From NCBI GenBank assembly GCA_050251735.1, contig JBFWMF010000017.1:1-64000 (forward strand): a DNA stretch of 64,000 nucleotides, written 5' to 3'. The first letter of the stretch is position 1. Each line of letters starts with the position of its first letter. Both the position numbers and the translations under genes were made by a program. The notes below the pieces were generated by a model. That model saw nothing but the letters and a program-made list of their open reading frames with translations. It had not been told where the DNA came from and made no database searches. This DNA is from Desulfitobacterium sp050251735. GTDB taxonomy: Bacteria > Bacillota > Desulfitobacteriia > Desulfitobacteriales > Desulfitobacteriaceae. This document shows positions 35,843-44,429 of the stretch, piece after piece.

Positions 35843-35884
35843 ATGCAAGAAAGGAGAGCATACTGTAGCTCTCCTTTCTTGCAT
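35843..35884 (+). terminator. 16-bp perfect terminator hairpin
   Basis: ATGCAAGAAAGGAGAG (35843-35858) and CTCTCCTTTCTTGCAT (35869-35884) with a 10-nt loop. Confidence 0.85.
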
Positions 35885-35998
35885 CTATCAACGGTATCTA
35901 GTCGGGTATCGTACCGGCTAAAACCGCAACCTGTCAAAAACTTGACCCTGCGGTAATTCGGTTCTCACCCTCAAAAAACTCGGTTAAGGCGACTCTCA

Positions 35999-36610
35999 TT
36001 ATTTACCTCCCGTCATGGGTAACATAGCATAATAGTCCATTGCCATTTCACTTTCCCTTACTGGTTCGGCGGCTTCAGCCAAGTAATAGCCCACCGATTC
36101 CCCAATCCATAAGGCCGTCGAGAGCGCGTAGACGAGATCCTTTTCTAAGGCCGCGGTTTCCGAAATATAATTGCTCCGCATCTCTACAAGAATGGAGGCA
36201 ATATTTCTTCTTTCCTTCCTTTCCTTCTTGGGCATATAGTCCAGTTGGTTTCTGCTCAGGAGCTTCCACATGAGGAATTGAAGTCTTATCTCATATAAAA
36301 AATGTCCACCCAGCTTATGAAATATCTCTCTGTCCAAATGGTATCTGCAAAAAAAGTCGCTGACGTAATGGCAGATTTGACCTAATTCTGTTGAAAACTT
36401 TTGTCGGTCCATGGTGTTTTGCATTAATTCATTGACGCTTTCGCAAACATTACCAAAATGGTTCTCCATGATATGGGCCGTTTTGATTTGCTTGTAAGAT
36501 AGATCAGGCTTGATGTTTCCATAAATAAAGGAAAGCCTATTCAATTTCATTTTTTTCTTAAAATGCCCGTACAATATCATCGAGATTGTTACATGAGTTA
36601 AGATTTTCAC
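35999..36610 (-). CDS. zinc-dependent phospholipase C-family protein
   Basis: A 203-aa all-helical protein of the S1/P1 nuclease-phospholipase C fold. Likely metal ligands are the His and Asp residues in YGNIKPDLSY, AHIMENHF, QICHYVSDFFCRYHLD and HKLGGHFLYE. There is no signal peptide, so it probably acts in the cytoplasm or is released at lysis. Activity unproven. Cotranscribed with nothing obvious. Confidence 0.85.
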   Translation of the reverse strand: MKILTHVTISMILYGHFKKKMKLNRLSFIYGNIKPDLSYKQIKTAHIMENHFGNVCESVNELMQNTMDRQKFSTELGQICHYVSDFFCRYHLDREIFHKLGGHFLYEIRLQFLMWKLLSRNQLDYMPKKERKERRNIASILVEMRSNYISETAALEKDLVYALSTALWIGESVGYYLAEAAEPVRESEMAMDYYAMLPMTGGK

Positions 36611-36732
36611 TTCCGCACTCCCTTCTCGTCCCTTCGATTCTTCCAGACTCTATAATAAGACCTGAATATTAATCTTAAATTGAATTCAGATTAAAGTTTT
36701 ATAAAATCTATGTAAAAAAACTGCAGTAAACA

Positions 36733-36781
36733 AAATAGGGCAGAGGCTATCGCCAACGAAAGCAATAGCCTCTGCCCATCT
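36733..36781 (-). terminator. terminator after DUF2680 gene
   Basis: Perfect 13-bp arms GGGCAGAGGCTAT (36738-36750) and ATAGCCTCTGCCC (36765-36777), followed by TATTTTG on the minus strand. Confidence 0.8.
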
Positions 36782-36832
36782 TTTAGTTATATCTATCTAA
36801 AAGGGTACAGCACCCTTATGTAAGTGAGTGAA

Positions 36833-37408
36833 TTATAGACCTAAAGAGAACCGCATTCCCTTCCCGCCGTGCATTCCCATACCGCCCGGCACGAAGGCAC
36901 CTTGCTCTAAGGCTTCCTTTTGTATTTCTATTTGAGCTGTTTCAGCATCAACCCAGCTCTTAATTTGCTCTTCGGTCAGCTTATCTTCTGTTTTCATTGC
37001 TTCTTCTTGTGCTTTAAGCCGGGCTTGAGCGTTTTCCACCCATGTCGCAATCTGTTCCTCAGTTAGGGGTTCACCCGCTTTAAATTTAATGTTTTCGCGG
37101 TCCATCATCCCCGGTCCAGGTCCCATACCCATGCCAAATCCTTCGACTTCACCGTTGGCCAGTGCTTCCTCGGACCGTTGCTGGCGTTCTTCAATGAACT
37201 CCTTCATTTTATCCCCTTGCTCTTGGGTAAGCAGCCCCGCTTCAACTTCTTTGTCTACGATTTGTTGATGGATACCAAACATTTGTTGGGTCAGGCTCTT
37301 TATATCCGCTAGTTTTGTGGAATCTACTGCTTCAGCACCCCAAGCCACAGCGGCACCCCCCAGTAACATGGCCGTACTGAGCACTCCGACGACAATTTTT
37401 TTCTTCAT
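36833..37408 (-). CDS. secreted DUF2680-type protein (YckD-like)
   Basis: A 191-aa protein with a Sec signal peptide (KKKIVVGVLSTAMLLGGAAVAWGAEA) and then helical repeats of LTEEQIxxWVxxxxAxLxxQxEAM type, broken by a Met/Gly/Pro-rich linker (GFGMGMGPGPGMM). Two near-identical helical units (LTEEQIATWVENAQARLKAQ and LTEEQIKSWVDAETAQIEIQ) suggest internal duplication. The Met-rich segments could bind metal. Start ATG at 37408 after GGGAGG; the ATG at 37489 has no support. Confidence 0.8.
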   Translation of the reverse strand: MKKKIVVGVLSTAMLLGGAAVAWGAEAVDSTKLADIKSLTQQMFGIHQQIVDKEVEAGLLTQEQGDKMKEFIEERQQRSEEALANGEVEGFGMGMGPGPGMMDRENIKFKAGEPLTEEQIATWVENAQARLKAQEEAMKTEDKLTEEQIKSWVDAETAQIEIQKEALEQGAFVPGGMGMHGGKGMRFSLGL

Positions 37409-37501
37409 CAATGAAAACCTCCCGCTCCAATTTTTGAGCCAAGGATTATTTGGCTCTATACATAAGATAACCAACCTAGCTGAAACCAAGCTGAGTGCTC
37501 A

Positions 37502-37519
37502 CTTAAGATTAACTTAAAA
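37502..37519 (-). promoter_or_regulatory. 11-bp-spaced direct repeat upstream of DUF2680 gene
   Basis: On the minus strand TTTTAAG (37513-37519) and TCTTAAG (37502-37508), 11 bp apart, about 95 bp before the start. Same geometry as the repeat before the DUF4342 operon. Confidence 0.4.
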
Positions 37520-37676
37520 TTTTTCCAATTTTTTAATCAGGTATTTCCTTGTCCGAAACAAATCGTGCAATAATCACTCTGTTATAGTAGAATTAGAAAA
37601 ACCATAATGTTCTTGCCATTCCATGCTGTGAAAAATACAGTGACAATATTAAAATCAATGCTGGGAGGTACACGCT

Positions 37677-38525
37677 ATGAAACTAGACAGTCAAGCCTAT
37701 CTGATTTTTGATGGAGCCATGGGCACCATGCTGCAAAAAAATGGACTTAATCCGGGGCAACCCCCTGAGGTATTTAACATGACAAGGCCGGAAGTCATCG
37801 GGGAAATTCATCGAGAATATATCAAAGCAGGTAGTCAGGTCATCACAACCAACACCTTCGGTGCCCTAGAAGGCAAAATAAAACCGACCGGATATTCCGT
37901 AGAGGAAGTCATCCAGTCGGCTGTAGCCATTGCCCGCAAGGCGGCCGGAAGTCAATTGGTTGCTCTGGATATAGGACCAACCGGTGAGCTTCTGGAACCT
38001 ATCGGCGATGTAACCTTCGAAGAGGCCTATGAATTATTTGCCCGCCAAGTCAAGGCAGCTGCCATAACCGGCGAGGTCGATCTTGTCTTAATCGAAACCT
38101 TCTTTGATTTAGAGGAAGCAAGAGCAGCGATCCAAGCAGTGAAGGATCATTCTTCCCTACCAGTTATCTGCACCTTTACCTTCCAAAAGCAAGGGAAAAC
38201 CATGATGGGCTACGATGTTGCGACTGTAGCTACTGCCTTAGCAGAATACGGCGCAGATGGGATTGGCATCAATTGCTCCGTGGGTCCCAGTGAAATGCTT
38301 CCCTTTGTAGAAACTCTGGTCAACTCTACCCAATTACCAATTTTGGTGCAGCCCAACGCCGGCTTGCCTAAGATCGTTGACGGCCAAACCGTCTATGATA
38401 TTGAACCTCAGGAATTTGCCCGGTTAATCAAAGCCATGGCCGATCTAGGAGTAAAATGGTTCGGTGGATGCTGCGGAACAACTCCTGAGTTTATACGAGC
38501 TATACGGAAAGTGTTGTCCGAATAA
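37677..38525 (+). CDS. homocysteine S-methyltransferase family protein
   Basis: A 282-aa stand-alone homocysteine-binding domain. The N-terminal FDGAMGTMLQKNGLNPGQPPE is the family opening; the zinc site uses Cys in GINCSVGP and the paired Cys of GGCCGTTPEFI at the C-terminus. It matches the first module of MetH and needs partner methyl-donor proteins encoded elsewhere. GGGAGG lies 8 nt before the ATG. No SAM riboswitch is visible upstream. Confidence 0.92.
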   Translation: MKLDSQAYLIFDGAMGTMLQKNGLNPGQPPEVFNMTRPEVIGEIHREYIKAGSQVITTNTFGALEGKIKPTGYSVEEVIQSAVAIARKAAGSQLVALDIGPTGELLEPIGDVTFEEAYELFARQVKAAAITGEVDLVLIETFFDLEEARAAIQAVKDHSSLPVICTFTFQKQGKTMMGYDVATVATALAEYGADGIGINCSVGPSEMLPFVETLVNSTQLPILVQPNAGLPKIVDGQTVYDIEPQEFARLIKAMADLGVKWFGGCCGTTPEFIRAIRKVLSE

Positions 38526-38545
38526 TTCTTCTGCTCCACACTAAA

Positions 38546-38911
38546 CTAGGCTTCCTCGAGCGCCTCAACTACTGCTAGAGGTTCGAAATCATCAAGTGTA
38601 CAAACCTCTTTGAAGTAGCTAAGTAGAATAAACACATCTCGCGGCTCTTCATATTCATCCACATGCTCTATCTTGATTTGTTTCCCGGCCAAGAACGTCT
38701 CTAAATCCAGTTCCTTATTCTCTTCTTGTTTAATCAGAGTATGATAGTCATTTACTAGCTTCTGCAGTTTTGCCTGATTATCGTCATTGACTTCGATGTC
38801 TGGAAAACGATAATTAGCAGAGTTCTCTCCAAAATAAACCATGAATTCGAGAGTTGATGCTGCAGCTGCTGCCGCCTCTTCTTCAAGTTTTAGCATAATA
38901 TATTTCTTCAA
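38546..38911 (-). CDS. acidic protein of unknown function
   Basis: About 121 aa, strongly acidic, with an Ala run (EEEAAAAAAS) near the N-terminus and an alpha/beta pattern (STLEFMVYFG, DVFILLSYFKEVCTLDDFE). Not recognised. The open frame extends upstream to 39004, but that part contains two GC-rich hairpins and GGAGAGGAAAG, so I place the start at the TTG at 38911; an ATG at 38896 is an alternative. Confidence 0.6.
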   Translation of the reverse strand: MKKYIMLKLEEEAAAAAASTLEFMVYFGENSANYRFPDIEVNDDNQAKLQKLVNDYHTLIKQEENKELDLETFLAGKQIKIEHVDEYEEPRDVFILLSYFKEVCTLDDFEPLAVVEALEEA

Positions 38912-38927
38912 AGTTCTTCTTTCCTCT

Positions 38928-38978
38928 CCGGAGGCTGGGCCTCCCTGAATGATTTTAAAGCCGCCAGCATGGCGGCTT
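38928..38978 (-). promoter_or_regulatory. twin hairpins in the leader of the 38546 gene
   Basis: AAGCCGCCA-gca-TGGCGGCTT (38958-38978) and GGAGGC-tgg-GCCTCC (38930-38944). The first is followed on the minus strand by TTAAAATC and resembles a weak terminator; the second abuts the ribosome-binding site. Possible attenuator. Confidence 0.45.
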
Positions 38979-39079
38979 CTCTCAGTGTTCAATAACTCAT
39001 GCAAATAATAATCTTCCTTTGGGTTTGGAAACGGGCTTCCTGCAATCTATTATACCAGTTTCGAGAAGTTAAATGAACT

Positions 39080-39352
39080 TTAAGTAGTTGGGATTGTTTT
39101 TTTCACATCTTCATAGAAATTTGCTATGGTTGCATGATAATAGGGCAAGGAATAACGTAGAGCCGCGATAATTCCCGGAATGATGAGCAACAAAAACCAA
39201 AGTAAGATAAAAAGTCCGATTAAGAAATTTAGATTAAAGTTCTTTAAAAAGTAGTGAAAACCACTAAACAGATCACTAAAGGTAGACTCTTGATTTCTTG
39301 CTAATCTCAAGAAGACGGATGCCAAGCCAAAATGGATTGGCCCACCGACCAT
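39080..39352 (-). pseudogene. DUF975 membrane protein fragment
   Basis: A 90-aa piece with one strong TM (FLIGLFILLWFLLLIIPGIIAALRYSLPYYH) matching the central part of DUF975-type membrane proteins, which are usually over 200 aa. The N-terminal TM segments and the C-terminus are missing, and an in-frame TAG precedes the ATG. Probably a truncated remnant. Confidence 0.6.
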
Positions 39353-39421
39353 CTAGCATTTGCAGGAGATACCTGTAGGGAGTATAATTTCCCCATAGAG
39401 ATATAGAGGAGGAAGTAGTTC

Positions 39422-39754
39422 ATGAAGGTTGGATTAATTCGCTGTCTGCAAACCGAGGATATGTGCCCTGCTTCGACTTGTCTTAAGGTTATGAAAGAAA
39501 AGAAGCTTGCCTTTGCCGAAGTAGAAGAGGATATCGAGGTCATTGGGGTAAATACTTGCGGAGGCTGTCCTGGAAAAAAGGCTGTGACGCGAGCTGCTGA
39601 GATGGTTAAACGTGGCGCTGATACGATCGCCTTAGCATCCTGTATAACAAAAGGAAGCCCGATTGGCTTTCCTTGCCCTCACGCTGATCAAATGAAGCAA
39701 GCAATTGCCAAGAAAATTGGTGACACCGTGAAAATAATCGATTACACCCATTAA
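39422..39754 (+). CDS. CGGC-domain protein
   Basis: A 110-aa protein with the CGGC motif (VNTCGGCPGKKAV) plus further cysteines in IRCLQTEDMCPASTC and GFPCPHAD, suggesting a metal or cluster site. Function of the family is not established. GGAGGAAG precedes the ATG at good distance, and a strong terminator follows. Confidence 0.9.
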   Translation: MKVGLIRCLQTEDMCPASTCLKVMKEKKLAFAEVEEDIEVIGVNTCGGCPGKKAVTRAAEMVKRGADTIALASCITKGSPIGFPCPHADQMKQAIAKKIGDTVKIIDYTH

Positions 39755-39800
39755 TTCTTTACGTCAACTGGAATAGGTCCATTCAATCACCCTACTTAGT

Positions 39801-39831
39801 ATGCGCATTATTTGATAATGCGCTTTTTTTG
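39801..39831 (+). terminator. intrinsic terminator after CGGC gene
   Basis: GCGCATTAT (39803-39811), TTG loop, ATAATGCGC (39815-39823), then seven T. Confidence 0.95.
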
Positions 39832-39852
39832 TGGAAGTCTTCAATAATTAAA

Positions 39853-39951
39853 TCAATCCCAGTTTTTTAAGGCCGCCATCATCCTCTTTTGAGCATCGGC
39901 ATCGGCAACAGGAAAAACTCCTTCATCCGTTAAGGTTAATGGTAGGAAGGA
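39853..39951 (-). pseudogene. C-terminal remnant of an unidentified gene
   Basis: On the minus strand a 32-codon open stretch ends with TGA at 39853 and has a coding look: LPLTLTDEGVFPVADADAQ, then KRMMAALKNWD. There is no start or ribosome-binding site; TAA lies just upstream. Resembles the extreme C-terminus of a longer enzyme whose body is gone. The rest of 39755-40097 holds the CGGC terminator and AT-rich sequence before the chemoreceptor gene. Confidence 0.35.
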
Positions 39952-40097
39952 TTAAACGGGGAAACTTCCCATAATTCAAGTGAAACTTATATAGAAATTC
40001 TTCTTAATAATACTTAATTTATTTAAGAAATATGTCGATATATATATTAATATATCGAAATTGCGAACCCCCTAACAAACTTAAAAGGAGAATTCAA

Positions 40098-42062
40098 ATG
40101 AAAAAACCAATGTTCAACCTGCAGTCTATTCGCACAAAGATCACCTTACTGGCGATTGCTCTTCTTCTCATTCCGAGTATCGCTATAGCTATCTCATCGT
40201 ACAAAACAGCTGCCAACCAAGTCGAAATGGATATGACAAACAATGCCAAAGACAAGGTCGCCCTCTTAGATTCAGTGATTACGAATTTTATGGACACGAA
40301 GTTGAAGGACACGGACTATATGTCCCACCTTGTTAGCGCAAAGAATCCAGACAATCGAACTATACTCGACGATTTCGCTAAAACACATCCGGATCTCTTG
40401 AGCAGTTACCTAGGAACCAACGAAGGAGTGACGATTTTATCCCCTCAAACTGAACTCCCTGAAGGTTACGACCCGAGGCAAAGAACTTGGTACAAGTTGG
40501 CTATGGAGAACAAAGGCAAGGTCGTCCTAACCCCGCCCTATATTGATGCCTTTACTGGGAAAATGGTCGTCACAGCTGCTAAGGCTACCACCGATAATAC
40601 CGGCGTTTTCGGCATAGATATAGATTTATTTACATTGGGGGAAGTCAGTAAAAACGTCGTTATCGGTCAAGCAGGGTATCCTATCATTACTGACCAAGCG
40701 GGACTTATTATTTACCATCCAACAGATGAGCTTGGCAGCCAAGGCCAAGGAACAAACTATGATTATATGGTCCAAGAGGAGTCCGGGCAACACGAATACC
40801 TTGAAAACAACACCGGCAAATCAAAGCACATGGTATTTGCCACTAATAAACTTACAGGCTGGAAAGTTTCTGCGACAATGTATAACAGTGAATTCTCACA
40901 AGCAGCGAATGGAATCTTAGTAAATATTTTAATTGTACTTGTAGCTGCTATCTTATTAGGCTCTAGCGCCATTTATTTTATAACGCGCTCAATCGTGAAT
41001 CCTCTAAAATCACTGGCAACAGTATCACAAAAAATCAGCGAAGGGAATCTAACCGAACGAGTCGAAGTGAAGAGTAAGGATGAAATAGGCAAAGTCGGAG
41101 ATAACTTTAACCTTATGGCGGCATCCCTCCAAGAGATCTTAAAAGGTGTAGCCAATACCTCAGAACAGGTCGCAGCTTCTTCAGAAGAGCTTACTGCCAG
41201 TGCCGGACAACATGCACAGGCTTCAACCCTAGTAGCAACAGCTGTTTCAGAAGTCGCCACAAGCTCAGTTCAACAGAGTGAGTCCATGACCGAAGCAGCA
41301 AAGTCAGTTGAGCAAATCGTGGCTACGATTAAGCAAGTAGCTGTCAATACAAATGACATGGCTTTATCTTCAAACCAGACTTCAGATGCAACAAGAAACG
41401 GACAAGAGGCACTGCAAAAGGCCATTCAACAAATGGGTCACCTCTCCGAAAGCACAGACAACGTCCACTCCAGTATTTCTGATTTAGAAGAAAGCTCCAA
41501 GGAGATCGGCGTCATCACCAATGTCATCTCCCAGATTGCTGATCAAACAAACTTACTCGCACTCAATGCAGCCATCGAAGCGGCTCGTGCGGGTGAAAAC
41601 GGAAGAGGCTTTGCGGTAGTCGCTGATGAAGTAAAAAAACTAGCCGAACAATCTCAAGAAGCGGCAAAACAGATCAATGAGTTAATACAAAAGAATCAAG
41701 GAAATATCAGTCATGCCGTCAACTCCATGGAACAAAGCAGAATCGATGTGGACAATAGCATCCAGGTTGTTGACGTTGCCGGAGAGTCATTCGAAAAGAT
41801 CATCCAACTGATTGATATCGTCGTAAAAGATGTTCAAGAAGTGTCAGCGATGACCCAACAGATTGAAGCGGATAGCCAAGAAGTCCTTGAATCCGTGAAG
41901 AATATGGATCGGATCAGTATAGAGAATACTCATCAAACTGAGAGTGTTTCTGCAGCCATTGAGGAGCAAACAGCTTCAGTCGAAGAAATTGCAGCCTCCA
42001 GTCAGACTCTTGCCGAAATGGCGCAAGAACTTCAAACCTTAATTAGCAAATTTAGATACTAA
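40098..42062 (+). CDS. methyl-accepting chemotaxis protein with dCache sensor
   Basis: A 654-aa chemoreceptor. TM1 at about residues 13-32, a periplasmic double-Cache-like domain to about 270 (YDPRQRTWYKLAMENKGKV is typical), TM2, then HAMP (NPLKSLATVSQKISEGNLTERV) and a long signalling domain with the conserved hairpin tip DQTNLLALNAAIEAARAGE. Start ATG at 40098 after AAAGGAG; the open frame from 40032 lacks a ribosome-binding site. Confidence 0.94.
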   Translation: MKKPMFNLQSIRTKITLLAIALLLIPSIAIAISSYKTAANQVEMDMTNNAKDKVALLDSVITNFMDTKLKDTDYMSHLVSAKNPDNRTILDDFAKTHPDLLSSYLGTNEGVTILSPQTELPEGYDPRQRTWYKLAMENKGKVVLTPPYIDAFTGKMVVTAAKATTDNTGVFGIDIDLFTLGEVSKNVVIGQAGYPIITDQAGLIIYHPTDELGSQGQGTNYDYMVQEESGQHEYLENNTGKSKHMVFATNKLTGWKVSATMYNSEFSQAANGILVNILIVLVAAILLGSSAIYFITRSIVNPLKSLATVSQKISEGNLTERVEVKSKDEIGKVGDNFNLMAASLQEILKGVANTSEQVAASSEELTASAGQHAQASTLVATAVSEVATSSVQQSESMTEAAKSVEQIVATIKQVAVNTNDMALSSNQTSDATRNGQEALQKAIQQMGHLSESTDNVHSSISDLEESSKEIGVITNVISQIADQTNLLALNAAIEAARAGENGRGFAVVADEVKKLAEQSQEAAKQINELIQKNQGNISHAVNSMEQSRIDVDNSIQVVDVAGESFEKIIQLIDIVVKDVQEVSAMTQQIEADSQEVLESVKNMDRISIENTHQTESVSAAIEEQTASVEEIAASSQTLAEMAQELQTLISKFRY

Positions 42063-42291
42063 GAAGATTTCATTTGTAGCTCTTAATCTCATTTTACTAT
42101 CTATAAAGCTTATAGGCTTACTAATACATTTCTCAGTTGATTGATCTTCATAATTGGCCCAAAAAACCCAAATAGAAGTAATCCAAATGTTATCACTCCA
42201 AAGTAATGCTTGAGTAAGAATTGCATTTCTAGCCTACCTTGCATATAATAAGAATGTGAGAATTTCGTAATTTCCACTAAGGAGTGATAAT

Positions 42292-42561
42292 ATGTTGACG
42301 GAAATCAGAAGCAGGTCTCAAATTACTATTCCTTCTCAAATCATTAAGAAACTAAATCTAAAACAAGGTGATACCTTAGAAGTTGACGTTGACGGTGACC
42401 AAATCATTCTGCGTCCTGTTGTTACGATACCAAAAGACCAAGCTTACTTTTGGACTAAGGAATGGCAAGCCGAAGAAAGACAGGTTCAGTCTGATATTGA
42501 AGACGATAAAATTAAGTCTGCTAAGTCAAAAGATGAATTATTCAAGGATCTAGGCCTATGA
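42292..42561 (+). CDS. AbrB/MazE/SpoVT-type antitoxin
   Basis: An 89-aa protein. The N-terminal swapped-hairpin DNA-binding domain (IRSRSQITIPSQIIKKLNLKQGDTLEVDVDGDQIILRP) is followed by an acidic, helical tail likely to wrap the toxin. AAGGAGTGATAAT precedes the ATG. Overlaps the toxin start by 4 nt (ATGA). Predicted to repress its own promoter (TATAAT near 42245) and neutralise the RelE-like toxin. Confidence 0.9.
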   Translation: MLTEIRSRSQITIPSQIIKKLNLKQGDTLEVDVDGDQIILRPVVTIPKDQAYFWTKEWQAEERQVQSDIEDDKIKSAKSKDELFKDLGL

Positions 42562-42818
42562 GATTTTATTATTCCGACCTCTTCAAAGAAAAAGTACAAC
42601 TTTTACACCCAAATGTCAAAAAGGCTTTAAAAAACAAGCTTGAGTTGATGGATCAAAATCCTAAACATCCTTCTCTAAGGACCAAGAAAATAAAAGGTTC
42701 CTCTGATATTTATGAAGGAAGTATTACTATGAATTATCGAATGACATGGCAGTATTACCAAGATGGAATTCTTCTTAGGAATATCGGCGTGCACGATAAG
42801 ACCCTAAAGAATCCTTAA
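42558..42818 (+). CDS. RelE/ParE-type toxin
   Basis: An 86-aa protein with the RelE-superfamily layout: MRFYYSDLFKEKVQLLHPNVKKAL helices, then beta strands LRTKKIKGSSDIYEGSITMNYRMTWQYY. Likely a ribosome-dependent mRNA interferase. The partner is an AbrB-type antitoxin rather than a RelB-type one, a known but less common pairing. Confidence 0.87.
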   Translation: MRFYYSDLFKEKVQLLHPNVKKALKNKLELMDQNPKHPSLRTKKIKGSSDIYEGSITMNYRMTWQYYQDGILLRNIGVHDKTLKNP

Positions 42819-43108
42819 CCTTTCCCAGTATTATTCTCCGATATGATAATGTCAGCTAACGTCTTAGGACCGCTACATCAATGCGCCTTTTTCTTATTTT
42901 CCAGGAGATTACCACATGTTATTGCGGGAATCCCACCGCTATCAACAGTACTACCTTTACGTACTACCTCAATAACACACCCTCCCAAAACCCATTGTAT
43001 TGTAACTACTTCGACTCTTTCCTCCCGATTCCTACCTTAAAGTACAGATTATACCAAAGAGGAACATCCCCTTCCTTTCACCCTTACTGAAGAATCTACT
43101 CTCCCGAC
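42819..43108. other. unexplained segment between toxin gene and truncated ABC gene
   Basis: About 290 nt with no convincing gene. A minus-strand open stretch (about 44 codons, containing TVDSGGIPAITCGNLLENKK) and a 69-aa plus-strand frame both lack support. The left boundary follows the toxin stop; the right boundary is where the ABC ATPase sequence breaks off, so this may be the end of an inserted or deleted element. Confidence 0.4.
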
Positions 43109-43462
43109 AAGAAAAATCAGCTGGGGTTCAGGGAGCAAGGCACAGGCCAAGCCAATGCGCTGTTGCATCCCTTTGCTATAGGAACCCACCTTATACTTCT
43201 CCTGTCCTTCAAGACCCACAAGCTGCAAAACCCTCTGGATCTTTTCGCGAGCTGTCACATCTCCAAGGGGCTTCCCGAAAACAGTTCCCCCTCCGGAGGT
43301 GGGGAAAATTAGACCCAGGAGCATTTTTATACAGGTACTCTTTCCCGCTCCATTACGACCGAGAAAACCATATACCTGCCCCGCTTCCACTTCCAGATTG
43401 ATGTGGTCACAAGCGGTCTTGTTGCCATAGACTTTAGTCAAGCCCTCTGTTTCGATGATCAT
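43049..43462 (-). pseudogene. ABC transporter ATP-binding protein, C-terminally truncated
   Basis: The N-terminal part of an ABC ATPase: Walker A LGRNGAGKST, Q-loop region, and signature VGSYSKGMQQR. Sequence similarity to the family stops inside Walker B (PQLIFL, where DEP should follow) at about 43110; the last 17 residues are foreign. Without Walker B and the H loop it cannot hydrolyse ATP. Its ATG overlaps the stop of the upstream gene (TAATG), a remnant operon. Confidence 0.88.
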
Positions 43463-44412
43463 TAACGAACGCTCCTAGCAATTTTTGCCAGCTCAGCATC
43501 CGTCTTATTACCCGTTAGGGTATAGAGGTTGCCATCTTTGGTCCAAATCAGCATGGAAGCTTTCTCATAATCTATAGTGGATATATCTTCCATCGCCTTT
43601 TTATGGGCCTCCAAGAGGGCTGTATATTGATCTTCACCGTGCTTAGCAATAAATTGTGCTTTGAATTCAGCTGCCTTAGCTTGATCAACTTTTCCCTGAG
43701 CATGGTCTAGATACTCGCTGGAGGCTTCCGTTCCGGTCTGGGTCATGGGCATATCTTGAGAAAAGCTCTCCATCATACCCTTCAAATCGGCTAAGGTATA
43801 GATATATCCCTTTTGATTGCCCAAGTCCACTTCGCGACCAAAACCCTCGAAGACAGGCAGATAAATATGGTTGCTATCTGATTCAGTCTCCGCTAATTGC
43901 TGACGCAGATGGGTGGGAAGGACCGGCAGATTCAGCATTACCTCCCGCAATTCTGTCTTGGCCGCTTCGGGAGCGTCCAACTGGGACTTTTGTGAAGCTG
44001 TGAAAAGGACATCCTCATACTTCACCAAAGCCGCGCCGGAAGACTTTAAGGTCATCTCCACCTTGTCAAGTGCAGGTGTCAGCTGTTTGGGACTTTTCAA
44101 AGTAGTCAGCACCCCGTTGATTCCCTGTACATCCAGAGTGAATTTGAACTCACTGGCTTCGAGGGCGGAGAATACCGGAGTCTGTCCCTCCAACTCCTTA
44201 GGCAGGCGCAGTCTGAAGGCCTTGAAATCTTCCGTCTTTTCCAGCTCCCTTACCTGATGTTTAGGTTGAGATATGACATTGATGAGGGACTTATGTTCAA
44301 TCCCCTCACCCTTGAATCCCGCGGGGTACTTTGCCTTGAGCTCCTCTTGGAGATTAGCTACGTTTTGCATGCCTTCTTGCAGATCGGCTAGTGTGATCTG
44401 AATGGTCTGCAC
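43462..44412 (-). pseudogene. N-terminally truncated lipoprotein/anti-sigma-like protein
   Basis: A 316-aa open frame starting at a GTG without a ribosome-binding site, with an in-frame TGA a few codons upstream and no signal peptide. The sequence (SALEASEFKFTLDVQGINGVLTTLKSP, ... DGNLYTLTGNKTDAELAKIARSVR) looks like the extracellular part of a membrane-anchored DUF4367-like protein. The missing N-terminus coincides with the junction to the kinase remnant at about 44415-44430. Function unknown. Confidence 0.65.
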
Positions 44413-44429
44413 ATCATTGACACCTCAGG

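Noticed and set aside
37560..37676. Possible SAM riboswitch before the homocysteine methyltransferase gene
   Set aside because: No S-box core (kink-turn and conserved P3 elements) or terminator could be found.
42881..43090. 69-aa plus-strand frame after the toxin gene
   Set aside because: No ribosome-binding site or recognisable motif; left as unexplained DNA.
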